From NCBI RefSeq assembly GCF_000224005.2, contig NZ_CP007031.1, positions 3,430,001 through 3,494,000 on the forward strand: a stretch of DNA of 64,000 nucleotides. Reading direction: 5' to 3'. The translations under genes were made by a program, and so were the position numbers. Below the pieces are notes generated by a model that did not search any database, was not told the origin of the DNA, and saw only the letters and a program-made list of their open reading frames with translations. Shown here piece after piece: positions 46,660 through 53,703 of the stretch. The DNA comes from Marichromatium purpuratum 984. Lineage in GTDB: Bacteria; Pseudomonadota; Gammaproteobacteria; Chromatiales; Chromatiaceae. The stretch's first letter is position 1, and the number at the start of each line of letters is the position of its first letter.

Positions 46660-48944
46660 GCGCCTGGCTGCTGCTCGCCGCCTGGATCTGGCCGCTGCTG
46701 CTGGCCCCCTTCGCATCCAGCACGCGCCATGGCCGCTGGCTCGCCGCGCTCGGCCCCCTGCCGGCGCTCGGCGCAACGCTGCTGGTGCCGCTCGGCAGCC
46801 GTATCGAGCTGCCCTGGCTGCTGCTCGGCACCCAGCTCGGACTCGATCCACTGGGACGCACCTATCTGCTGTTCACTGCGCTGTTGTGGCTGGTCGCCGG
46901 GATCCATGCCGGCGGCACCGGTCTCGGTCCCCGTGCCGGGCGCTTCCGCGCGCTCTTTCTGCTCGCCATGGCCGGCAATCTGTGGCTGATCGTCGGCCAG
47001 GACCTGGCGAGCTTCTATGTCGGCTTCGCGATCATGGGACTGGCCGCCTACGGGCTGGTGATTCACGAGGGCAACGCGCGCGCGCTGCGTGCCGGGCGGG
47101 TCTATCTGGCGATGGCGCTGCTCGGCGAGGTCACCCTGTTCGCGGCCCTGGTGCTGATCGCCAGCGAGAGCGGGACGCTCACCCCAGCGCCGCAACAGCT
47201 CGCCACGCTCGGGCCTGTGGCCATCGGACTGCTGCTCGCCGGGCTCGCGGTCAAGGCCGGACTGATGCCGCTGCATCTGTGGCTGCCGCTCGCCCACCCG
47301 GCGGCCCCGGCGGCGGCCAGCGCGGTGTTGAGCGCGACCATGATCAAGGTCGCGCTGCTCGGCTGGCTGCGCTATCTCCCGGTGGGCGTGATCGCCCTGC
47401 CCGGTTGGGGCGAGCTGCTGACCGGCATCGGGCTGCTGACCCTGGCGCTGGCCTTGCCGTTCGGGCTGGTGCAGACCGAGGCGAAGACGGTGCTGGCCTA
47501 CTCGAGCATCGCCAAGATGGGGCTGCTGGCGGCGCTGCTCGGAGCGATGCTCGCCGAGCCGACGCTGGCCGAGGTCGGGGTGGGCGCACTGGCGCTCTAT
47601 GTCGTCCACCATGCCCTGGTCAAGGGCGGCCTCTTCCTCGGGGTGGGACTGCGCAAGGCGGGCGCGCCGGCGCAGCCACTGATCCTTGTCGGCATGGCGT
47701 TGCTGGCGCTGGCGATGGCCGGCGCGCCGCTGACCAGCGGGGCTGCGGCCAAGGCTGCGGTGGCACCACTGCTGGAGCACGCGCGTTGGCCCTGGATCCT
47801 CACCGTGGTCAGCGCCTCAGTGGTGGTGACCACCCTGCTGATGGCACGACTGCTGTGGCTGGTGATCAGGATCGAGACGCCCCCGAGCCCCGGTCTGAGT
47901 TGGGCACTGGCGAGCTGGAGCGGATTGATCGGACTGGTGGTGCTGTTCCCGCTGCTCGCACCAGCGAGACCCGAACTCAAGGACAGTCTCCTGGTCGGCG
48001 TCGGGGTGGTAGTGGCGTTCTGGGTCTGGCGCTGGCCCAGTCCCTTGCGCCGTCTCGCCGGACGGATCCCACCCGGCGACCTGCTGGCGCTGCTCGCTCC
48101 TCCGTGGCGTGTCATCACACGCGTCTGGCAGCGACTGGCAACGGCTTGGCTGGCGCTGACGCGTCCTCTCGTCGCCCGCCTTGAGGACACACTCACCCTC
48201 GGGCCGGCGGTCGCCGACGGCGAGCACGGACTACGCCGCTGGCCGGTCGCCGGAGCGCTGTGGCTGACCCTGCTGCTGCTGTTGATCGGCGCACTGTGGC
48301 GCGCGCCGATCGAGATCGCGGCCAGGCCCATGGAGTCCGACCCCCTGATCGAATCCACCTCGGAGATCGAATCCACCTCGGAGATCGAATCCACCTCGGA
48401 GATCGAATCCACCTCGGAGATCGAATCCACCTCGGAGATCGAATCCACCTCGGAGATCGAATCCACCTCGGAGATCGAATCCACCTCGGAGATCGAATCC
48501 ACCTCGGAGATCGAGGCCACCTCGGGGGTCGAGGTCATGCCGGAGGTCGAGAGCACGCCGGATGAACCCGCGCCGCAGATCGAGTCCATGCAGGAGGCGG
48601 AGGCCACGCCGCGGGTCGAGCCGGAGTCAGCGCCGGGAGCGACCGTCTGCGACCCGGCGCGCCCCTTCCTGCTCGCCGCCCCGGACGACGCCGAGGACCT
48701 GTTACGACTGCCCCGCTGCAACAGCGACGGCACCACACTCGACGCGCCCGAGCTGAGCAACGCCCTGGTGCGCCGGGTGCAGCGCTGGCTGGTCACGCAG
48801 GGGTTCGATCCGGGACCGGTCGACGGACTGATCGGACCACGTACCCGCGCGGCGATCCGTGCCTTCGAGCGTGACCGGGGAGACCGCGCGCGCGGGGCGA
48901 TCGACTTCGACCTGCTCGAACGACTGACCGCCCCGGCGCACTGA
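46656..48944 (+). CDS. Third proton-channel subunit with peptidoglycan-binding tail
   Basis: A 762-residue fusion. Residues about 1-530 are a NuoL/M/N-type channel with the proton-path block 'KAGLMPLHLWLPLAHPAAPA' and 'SATMIKVALLGWLRYL'. A final membrane segment ('LWLTLLLLLIGALWRAP', about 535-550) leads into nine exact copies of Ile-Glu-Ser-Thr-Ser-Glu and one variant (565-624). An acidic linker and a C-terminal PG_binding_1-like domain follow ('VQRWLVTQGFDPGPVDGLIG', about 707-745), preceded by two cysteines that could pair. The tail would reach the cell wall if the last segment exits to the periplasm. I know of no standard antiporter subunit with this tail. Confidence 0.88.
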   Translation: MSAWLLLAAWIWPLLLAPFASSTRHGRWLAALGPLPALGATLLVPLGSRIELPWLLLGTQLGLDPLGRTYLLFTALLWLVAGIHAGGTGLGPRAGRFRALFLLAMAGNLWLIVGQDLASFYVGFAIMGLAAYGLVIHEGNARALRAGRVYLAMALLGEVTLFAALVLIASESGTLTPAPQQLATLGPVAIGLLLAGLAVKAGLMPLHLWLPLAHPAAPAAASAVLSATMIKVALLGWLRYLPVGVIALPGWGELLTGIGLLTLALALPFGLVQTEAKTVLAYSSIAKMGLLAALLGAMLAEPTLAEVGVGALALYVVHHALVKGGLFLGVGLRKAGAPAQPLILVGMALLALAMAGAPLTSGAAAKAAVAPLLEHARWPWILTVVSASVVVTTLLMARLLWLVIRIETPPSPGLSWALASWSGLIGLVVLFPLLAPARPELKDSLLVGVGVVVAFWVWRWPSPLRRLAGRIPPGDLLALLAPPWRVITRVWQRLATAWLALTRPLVARLEDTLTLGPAVADGEHGLRRWPVAGALWLTLLLLLIGALWRAPIEIAARPMESDPLIESTSEIESTSEIESTSEIESTSEIESTSEIESTSEIESTSEIESTSEIESTSEIEATSGVEVMPEVESTPDEPAPQIESMQEAEATPRVEPESAPGATVCDPARPFLLAAPDDAEDLLRLPRCNSDGTTLDAPELSNALVRRVQRWLVTQGFDPGPVDGLIGPRTRAAIRAFERDRGDRARGAIDFDLLERLTAPAH
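48348..48527 (+). repeat. 18-base coding tandem repeat, nine perfect copies plus one variant
   Basis: The unit ATCGAATCCACCTCGGAG is repeated nine times without a mismatch (48348-48509); a tenth copy (48510-48527) differs at three positions. It is in frame and encodes Ile-Glu-Ser-Thr-Ser-Glu. Identity at third codon positions points to recent expansion by slippage or recombination. It lies between the last membrane segment and the peptidoglycan-binding domain. Confidence 0.97.
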
Positions 48945-48963
48945 GCACCCGGCCGCCGGAGCA

Positions 48964-49941
48964 CTAGGCGCTATCGTCCCAGCGGGTCAGCCGCGCGCGG
49001 GTCTTGTCGAGCTGGCGGGTGAGCTGTTCGCCCTCGGCGTCGAGGAACTCGATGAAGGCACTGGTCACCACCGACAGCTCCTTGCCCTTGGCATGGGCGA
49101 CGTGCCACTGACGCTGCAGCGGGAAACCGGCGACATCGAGTAGCGCGAGCTGTGAGCGCGCGCCCTCCTGGGTCAGGGTGTGGAGCGAGAGGATCGACAG
49201 CCCGAGCTTGCCGTAGATGGCGTGCTTGATCGCCTCGTTGCTGCCGAGTTCCATGCGCACGTGCGGACGCAACCCGGCGCGCTCGAAGGTCTGCAGTACC
49301 ACGTCGCGGATGCCCGAGCCGGGTTCGCGCATGATCAGGTGCTCCTCGGCGATCCGCGCCAGCGGGATGGCGCGTTCGCGCGCCAGCGGATGATCGCGAT
49401 GGGCGACCACATAGAGCGGATTGGGCGCGAACACCCGCGAGCACAGATCGATCTCGCGATCCGGGGTCTGACCGAGGATATAGAGGTCGTCCTTGTTGGC
49501 GAGCAGCCGCTCGAACACTCGGTCGCGATTGGTGACCTTGAGCGAGACGTCGACCCCGGCGTGCTGCTGGCAGAAGCGCCCGAGCACCTCGGGGGCGAAA
49601 TACTTGGCGGTACTGATCACGCACAGACGCAGATAGCCGCGCTTGAGCCCCTTGAGATCGGCGACCTTCATCTCGAAGCGGTCGAGGATGCCGAACATCT
49701 CCTTGACCGCCACCTCCAGCTCGCGGCCGGCCTCGGTGAGATGGACCTGGCGGCCGATCTGCTCGAACAGCGGCAACCCGATGGCGTCGCTCAACCGCTT
49801 GATCTGGGTGGAGACCGTCGGCTGGGTGAGATAAAGCTCGTCGGCGGCCTTGGTGAAGCTCTTGAGCCGGGCGATGGCCTCGAACACCTGCAACTGACGC
49901 AGACTGACATGACGGACGAGGTTGAGCATGGGATCGAACAT
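48964..49941 (-). CDS. cbbR: LysR-family regulator, CbbR type
   Basis: A 325-residue LysR regulator with an N-terminal winged helix ('LRQLQVFEAIARLKSFTKAA', 'YLTQPTVSTQIKRLSDAIGL') and a substrate-binding C-terminal domain. It resembles CbbR regulators of Calvin-cycle genes, e.g. 'LCVISTAKYFAPEVLGRFCQ' and 'IMREPGSGIRDVVLQTFERA'. It is the last gene on the strand of the carboxysome operon, downstream of acRAF and the small disordered protein, not divergent from cbbL as is usual. The start at 49941 ('MFDPMLNLVRHVS') has only a weak ribosome binding site; Met at 49929 is an alternative. Confidence 0.88.
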   Translation of the reverse strand: MFDPMLNLVRHVSLRQLQVFEAIARLKSFTKAADELYLTQPTVSTQIKRLSDAIGLPLFEQIGRQVHLTEAGRELEVAVKEMFGILDRFEMKVADLKGLKRGYLRLCVISTAKYFAPEVLGRFCQQHAGVDVSLKVTNRDRVFERLLANKDDLYILGQTPDREIDLCSRVFAPNPLYVVAHRDHPLARERAIPLARIAEEHLIMREPGSGIRDVVLQTFERAGLRPHVRMELGSNEAIKHAIYGKLGLSILSLHTLTQEGARSQLALLDVAGFPLQRQWHVAHAKGKELSVVTSAFIEFLDAEGEQLTRQLDKTRARLTRWDDSA

Positions 49942-50005
49942 GGGGCACCCCGGTGGCTGCGCTGACGGATGGGGGCCGGGCCGTGCGTCCTGGCGACGGC
50001 CCGGA

Positions 50006-50173
50006 TCAGTCCGGCCAGACCCGGCGTCGCGGCAACCGCGGCGCGGGCGCGGGCGACCCGGCGCGCGGCACGGCCGGGCGCTTGCGGCGCGGCTTGCGCG
50101 GCGCCGGGGTCGCGCTCGGCGGCTCGGGAACCGGTGGCAGGTCGCCCTCGGGCGACGGTGTCTCGGCACTCAT
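50006..50173 (-). CDS. Small disordered carboxysome-operon protein, possible McdB
   Basis: A 55-residue protein rich in Pro, Arg and Ala ('EPPSATPAPRKPRRKRPAVP') ending in 'RRVWPD'. There is no fold signal; it should be disordered. Its ATG overlaps the acRAF stop as ATGA, which argues that it is translated. In other alpha-carboxysome loci the positioning proteins McdA and McdB follow acRAF, and alpha-McdB proteins are small, disordered and, as I recall, carry a Trp near the C terminus, so an McdB-like role is possible. No ParA-type McdA gene is in the window. This identification is inference. Confidence 0.55.
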   Translation of the reverse strand: MSAETPSPEGDLPPVPEPPSATPAPRKPRRKRPAVPRAGSPAPAPRLPRRRVWPD

Positions 50174-50442
50174 GACGACGCCCCCTGGCTGCGTGCCAAC
50201 AGCGCGTCGACCTCGCCGGCGAGCGCGCGGCGCGCCGGGTCGACGCACTCGGCGCCGTCCTCGGCATGGATGGTGATGCTGACATGGGTACGGCCGAAGC
50301 TGATGTCGGGATAATACCCGAGCCGCTCGCTGACCCCGGCCATGTCCTCGAGGAAGTCGCGGGTGTGGTCGTAGTCGGCGAAGTTCAGTCGCCGTTCGAG
50401 CCGCGCCGGACGGTTGCGCTCACGCCAGTCGCTCTGGTTCAT
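50170..50442 (-). CDS. Alpha-carboxysome RubisCO assembly factor acRAF
   Basis: A 90-residue protein of the pterin-4a-carbinolamine dehydratase-like fold: 'RLERRLNFADYDHTRDFLED', 'LGYYPDISFGRTHVSITIHA' and a last helix 'DPARRALAGEVDALL'. In alpha-carboxysome operons this paralogue is the RubisCO assembly factor acRAF, which helps fold the form IA enzyme. I chose the Met at 50442, whose ATG overlaps the stop of the ferritin-like gene and has 'GGAGGGATC' upstream. It belongs to the distal part of the cso operon. Confidence 0.87.
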   Translation of the reverse strand: MNQSDWRERNRPARLERRLNFADYDHTRDFLEDMAGVSERLGYYPDISFGRTHVSITIHAEDGAECVDPARRALAGEVDALLARSQGASS

Positions 50443-50906
50443 GCATCGATCCCTCCAAGCCGGGGCGCCGCCGGGGCGGCGCGTAGTTCGTCGATCCACT
50501 CGGCGAGCGCACGGGCGTGCGCCCGCTCCTCCTCGTACAGGGCCGCGAACAGCTCGCCGCTGACGGTATCGCCGACACGAGCGCAGTGTTCGGCCGCCTC
50601 GCGATAGAGCGCCAGCGCCTCGGCCTCGAGCGCGCGGTCAGCCTCGAGCAGCGCCTGCAGCGACGCCCCCGCCCGCACCGGGCGCAGCCGCGAGGCCCCG
50701 GGCATGGCGCCAAGATCGAGCAGCCGCGCGGTCAGCCGCGCGGCGTGATCGAGTTCCTCGCGCGCCTCCTCGCGCAGACGCGCGGCACCGGCCTCCAGCC
50801 CCCAGGCCGCGGCCAGCCCGGCATGGGTGAGATACTGCTGCACCGCCCCGTACTCATGACTCAGCGCCCGGCCGAGATAGCCGAGCACACGCGGATCCAG
50901 CCTCAT
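50439..50906 (-). CDS. Ferritin-like (bacterioferritin-type) protein of the carboxysome operon
   Basis: A 155-residue four-helix protein with the two Glu-x-x-His pairs of the ferritin-like fold: 'YLGRALSHEYGAVQQYLTH' with 'EEAREELDHAARLTARL', and 'LEAEALALYREAAEHCA' with 'LYEEERAHARALAEWIDEL'. Ferritin-like proteins of this type recur in alpha-carboxysome operons; their role there is not settled. The start at 50906 follows 'GGGAGGAGCGAGACG'. A strong hairpin lies between it and the upstream csoS1. Confidence 0.85.
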   Translation of the reverse strand: MRLDPRVLGYLGRALSHEYGAVQQYLTHAGLAAAWGLEAGAARLREEAREELDHAARLTARLLDLGAMPGASRLRPVRAGASLQALLEADRALEAEALALYREAAEHCARVGDTVSGELFAALYEEERAHARALAEWIDELRAAPAAPRLGGIDA

Positions 50907-50927
50907 CGTCTCGCTCCTCCCGGTGAT

Positions 50928-50954
50928 CGCGCCCACGGCAGCCGCCGTGGCGCG
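50928..50954. promoter_or_regulatory. Intercistronic hairpin between csoS1 and the ferritin-like gene
   Basis: An 11-base-pair stem with one bulged base (CGCGCC-C-ACGGC against GCCGTGGCGCG) and a four-base loop lies between the stop of csoS1 and the ribosome binding site of the ferritin-like gene. It has no U-tract. It could act as an attenuator or RNA-processing or stability element that lets shell proteins be made in excess of downstream products. Confidence 0.6.
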
Positions 50955-50965
50955 ACCGCCCGTGC

Positions 50966-51274
50966 TCAGCGGCCACCCTCGGCGGGACGCTCCGGCAGCA
51001 CCGGCTCGACCTCGCGGTGCGGGCGAGCGATGATGTGCGCCGCCACCAGCCCGTCGCCGACCCGCTCGCAGGCGTCGGCCCCGGCGCGCACCGCGGCGTT
51101 GACCGCACCGGTCTCGCCGCGCACCAGCACGGTGACATAGCCGCCGCCGACGAACTCGCGACCGATCAGCCGCACCTCGGCGGCCTTGGTCATGGCGTCG
51201 GCCGCCTCGATCGCGGGTACCAGCCCGCGCGTCTCGATCATCCCCAGGGCAATACCGAAGGTTTCACTGGCCAT
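50966..51274 (-). CDS. csoS1: Carboxysome shell protein CsoS1 (copy 2)
   Basis: A 102-residue BMC-domain protein that forms hexameric tiles of the carboxysome shell. It shows the family core 'IALGMIETRGLVPAIEAADA', 'VRLIGREFVGGGYVTVLVRG' and 'AHIIARPHREVEPVLP'. It differs from the upstream copy essentially only at the first few residues and the tail ('ERPAEGGR'). The gene lies after the other csoS1 with 35 bases between them. The facet pore loop 'IGREFVGGGYV' is intact. Confidence 0.96.
   Translation of the reverse strand: MASETFGIALGMIETRGLVPAIEAADAMTKAAEVRLIGREFVGGGYVTVLVRGETGAVNAAVRAGADACERVGDGLVAAHIIARPHREVEPVLPERPAEGGR
50993..51250. repeat. 258-base direct repeat, csoS1 copy 2 side
   Basis: This segment matches 51343-51600 at all but two positions (51026 and 51219 against 51376 and 51569), with an offset of 350 bases. 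Both differences are at silent sites. It covers most of csoS1. Confidence 0.95.
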
Positions 51275-51309
51275 GGTTGTCGACTCCTCGTTACTGGTTG
51301 CTCAATGGC

Positions 51310-51624
51310 TCAGGCGGCCTGCTGCGAACCGGGCTTCCCGGTCGGCAGCACCGGCTCGACCTCGCGGTGCGGGCGGGCGATGATGTGCGCCGCCACCAGC
51401 CCGTCGCCGACCCGCTCGCAGGCGTCGGCCCCGGCGCGCACCGCGGCGTTGACCGCACCGGTCTCGCCGCGCACCAGCACGGTGACATAGCCGCCGCCGA
51501 CGAACTCGCGACCGATCAGCCGCACCTCGGCGGCCTTGGTCATGGCGTCGGCCGCCTCGATCGCGGGCACCAGCCCGCGCGTCTCGATCATCCCCAGGGC
51601 GATCCCGTAATACTCTTCGGCCAT
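51310..51624 (-). CDS. csoS1: Carboxysome shell protein CsoS1 (copy 1)
   Basis: A 104-residue BMC-domain shell hexamer with the same core as the next gene; it differs at the N terminus ('MAEEYYGIALG') and in the tail ('TGKPGSQQAA'). Tandem csoS1 paralogues with near-identical cores are normal in alpha-carboxysome loci and allow shell facets made of mixed tiles. It lies 19 bases after csoS4B. Confidence 0.96.
   Translation of the reverse strand: MAEEYYGIALGMIETRGLVPAIEAADAMTKAAEVRLIGREFVGGGYVTVLVRGETGAVNAAVRAGADACERVGDGLVAAHIIARPHREVEPVLPTGKPGSQQAA
51343..51600. repeat. 258-base direct repeat, csoS1 copy 1 side
   Basis: Partner of 50993-51250; the two copies differ at two positions only. The high identity includes third codon positions and so suggests recent duplication or ongoing gene conversion. 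Confidence 0.95.
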
Positions 51625-51643
51625 GGTCTCTGACTCCTCTGTC

Positions 51644-51925
51644 TCAACATGAACGTTGCAAACGTGGATCGGGACGCGCGGCGTCCGTCTCCCAGTGATC
51701 GATGATCCCGCCGATGCTCAGGTCGGTGAGGATCGACTTGCCCACGGCGAGGCGCGCCGCCGATCCGGAGATGATGAACACCCAGTTGCCGGGGCGCGCA
51801 CCCAGGGTGTCGACGGCCACCGCGCGGGCGCCGCGCGCGCCGCGCAGCACCCGCAACGACACCGACTCCAGTCCGGGGATGCGTCGGCTGCAGACCAGCG
51901 AGCGCTCCACCTGCATGATCTCCAT
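51644..51925 (-). CDS. csoS4B: Carboxysome vertex protein CsoS4B
   Basis: A 93-residue BMV-domain protein that forms pentamers at the vertices of the shell. The family pattern is clear: 'RRIPGLESVSLRVLRG' near the start and 'IISGSAARLA' followed by 'LTDLSIGGIIDHWE'. It starts two bases after the csoS4A stop, with 'GGAGGAGGACTGAGC' in front. The C-terminal 13 residues extend past the BMV fold. Confidence 0.95.
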   Translation of the reverse strand: MEIMQVERSLVCSRRIPGLESVSLRVLRGARGARAVAVDTLGARPGNWVFIISGSAARLAVGKSILTDLSIGGIIDHWETDAARPDPRLQRSC

Positions 51926-51927
51926 GC

Positions 51928-52173
51928 TCAGTCCTCCTCCCAGTAGTCGATGATGCCGACGATGGTCAGATCGCTCGGATAATCCTTGTGACCGGCCGCC
52001 TCGCGCGCCGCTGAGCTGCCGACACAGATCACCCAGTCGCCGGGGGTGCAGCCGACCGCATCGACCGCCACCAGTTGGCTCTTGCCGTCGCGCACCACCT
52101 GGAGGTGACGGTGTTCGAGTCCGGGGATGCGGTTGGTGGCGACCAGTGGACGCTCGACCAGACAGATCTTCAT
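51928..52173 (-). CDS. csoS4A: Carboxysome vertex protein CsoS4A
   Basis: An 81-residue BMV pentamer protein: 'MKICLVERPLVATNRIPGLE', 'GDWVICVGSSAAREAAG' and 'SDLTIVGIIDYWEED'. The ATG overlaps the csoSCA stop as ATGA. CsoS4A and CsoS4B seal the vertices of the polyhedral shell and limit CO2 leakage. Length and order are normal for alpha-carboxysomes. Confidence 0.96.
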   Translation of the reverse strand: MKICLVERPLVATNRIPGLEHRHLQVVRDGKSQLVAVDAVGCTPGDWVICVGSSAAREAAGHKDYPSDLTIVGIIDYWEED

Positions 52174-53693
52174 AGTCCCTCCCACTCGCTCAACGAACCG
52201 CCGACGCTCTCGATGCGACCGCCGTGATCGCTGTCGCGCACCGTCGACCAGGTGTGCAACAGCCCCTGCGCGACCAGCTCGGGGTAGCGGCGCGCGATCG
52301 CCTCGGCCACCCGCGCGCAGCGCTCCACCGCGCGCGCGCGCGCTCCGGGCACCCGCCCCGGATAGTCGAAGCGCACCACCACCGGGATCGGCAATCCGCG
52401 CTCGAGGTTGAGCCGGCGGAAGATGCCGATGCCGATGTCGAGGTCGGCCGCGCCCTCCTCCAGGGTGCGCATGAAGGCGAAGAAGGTGAGGTTGCGCAGC
52501 TGCACCTCGGCGAGGTCGCCGCCGACGCCGATGAAGCGCTCCTGGTGCCCGGCGTCGGCGTAATGACCGTCGTACTCGGCGGCGACATGATCGAGCTGCT
52601 CCAGGTTGTGCTCGAGCAACCGTGCGACCAGACGCTGCATGCCCTCGGCCGGTGGACTGACACCGCCGACGCTGGCCACCGCGGCGCAGATGTGATCGCG
52701 CGCGGCCTGCAAGCCCAGTCCCCGGGTCTCGGCATGCAGCGGTCCGCTGTCGAGATGGCGCTCGAGCGCCGGCTCGCCGACGGCATCGGGCAGATGGACG
52801 CGGATGCGATCGGTGTCGGTGTCGATGCCGATCAGCAGGATGTCGATCGAGGCGCCGCAGCAGTAGCTGTTCTCGATCGCCTCGCGGAAGGCGCGCAGCT
52901 GCGCCAGCCCGGCGGCGGCGGCGCGCGCGTCGTCGCTGCCGTGCGCGGCGCACCCCTGATGCGCCGGGTCGCGACTGCTGTAGTGATAGGCGACCACCTT
53001 GAGATAGCGGGTGGGCGCCTCGGCGGTATTGGGCACGCCCTCGCGATGACGGCGCAGCTCGGTCTCGGTCCAGCGGCGCACCGCCTCCTCGATATCGAAC
53101 AGCGCCCCGGCGTGGGCCTTGCGCCGCACCACCCCCATCGGCAGGCGCAGCACGTAGCCGATGACGTGCGCCAGCCGACCGTCCGAGCAGGGGGTCAGGT
53201 TCATCTCGTGGAAGCCGCACTCGAGCAGAAAGCGCTCGAACTCGGCGGTGCGCGCACCCATCCCCAGCGGGTCGTTGAGGAAATAATCGTCGCTGAACGC
53301 GCGCACCGTGGCGAAGCTGGCATGGGCGAAGAGCGCGCGCATGTCGAGCCCGCCGACCCAGGCGCGTTCGAGCACCGAGACCGGCAGCTCGAAGCCGAGC
53401 CGGCTGCGTGCCTCGTGCTGGGCACGGCGCACGAACTCGGCGTCCTGGGGCAATGCCGCGATCTGCCGCAACGCCGGCTCGATGGCTGCGAAGGCCTGGC
53501 GCACCCGACGCTCGTAGTCACCGAGCCGGCGGTTGTCGCCGCCCTGGGAGCGCGGGACCGATGCCGCCGCCGACGAGACGGCACTCACCGGGGCGGTGCT
53601 CGCCAGCGACTGGCGCGGCGGCGCGGCACGCCACAGCGGGGCGCGGCGCCGCGCGACGCGGCTGGGCCGGGGGCTGGTGCGGGTCGCCACCAT
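52170..53693 (-). CDS. csoSCA: Carboxysomal carbonic anhydrase CsoSCA
   Basis: A 507-residue carbonic anhydrase that converts bicarbonate to CO2 inside the shell. An N-terminal basic, disordered region (about residues 1-50) is expected to bind RubisCO. The catalytic domain has 'MNLTPCSDGRLAHV' with the zinc ligand Cys169 and the Asp171-Arg173 pair, and the further zinc ligands in 'VVAYHYSSRDPAHQGCAAHG'. I chose the ATG at 53693, eight bases after a GAGGT site; a GTG at 53702 is the other option. Confidence 0.94.
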   Translation of the reverse strand: MVATRTSPRPSRVARRRAPLWRAAPPRQSLASTAPVSAVSSAAASVPRSQGGDNRRLGDYERRVRQAFAAIEPALRQIAALPQDAEFVRRAQHEARSRLGFELPVSVLERAWVGGLDMRALFAHASFATVRAFSDDYFLNDPLGMGARTAEFERFLLECGFHEMNLTPCSDGRLAHVIGYVLRLPMGVVRRKAHAGALFDIEEAVRRWTETELRRHREGVPNTAEAPTRYLKVVAYHYSSRDPAHQGCAAHGSDDARAAAAGLAQLRAFREAIENSYCCGASIDILLIGIDTDTDRIRVHLPDAVGEPALERHLDSGPLHAETRGLGLQAARDHICAAVASVGGVSPPAEGMQRLVARLLEHNLEQLDHVAAEYDGHYADAGHQERFIGVGGDLAEVQLRNLTFFAFMRTLEEGAADLDIGIGIFRRLNLERGLPIPVVVRFDYPGRVPGARARAVERCARVAEAIARRYPELVAQGLLHTWSTVRDSDHGGRIESVGGSLSEWEGL

Positions 53694-53703
53694 GGCCGCC
53701 ACC

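Noticed and set aside
48348..48527. CRISPR-like array
   Set aside because: The repeats are contiguous, without spacers, in frame in a coding sequence, and no cas gene is near.
41469..48944. DAB-type (DabA-DabB) inorganic carbon transporter
   Set aside because: The large subunits resemble DabB-like proteins, but no DabA (DUF2309) gene is present and the gene set is that of an Mrp/MBH module.
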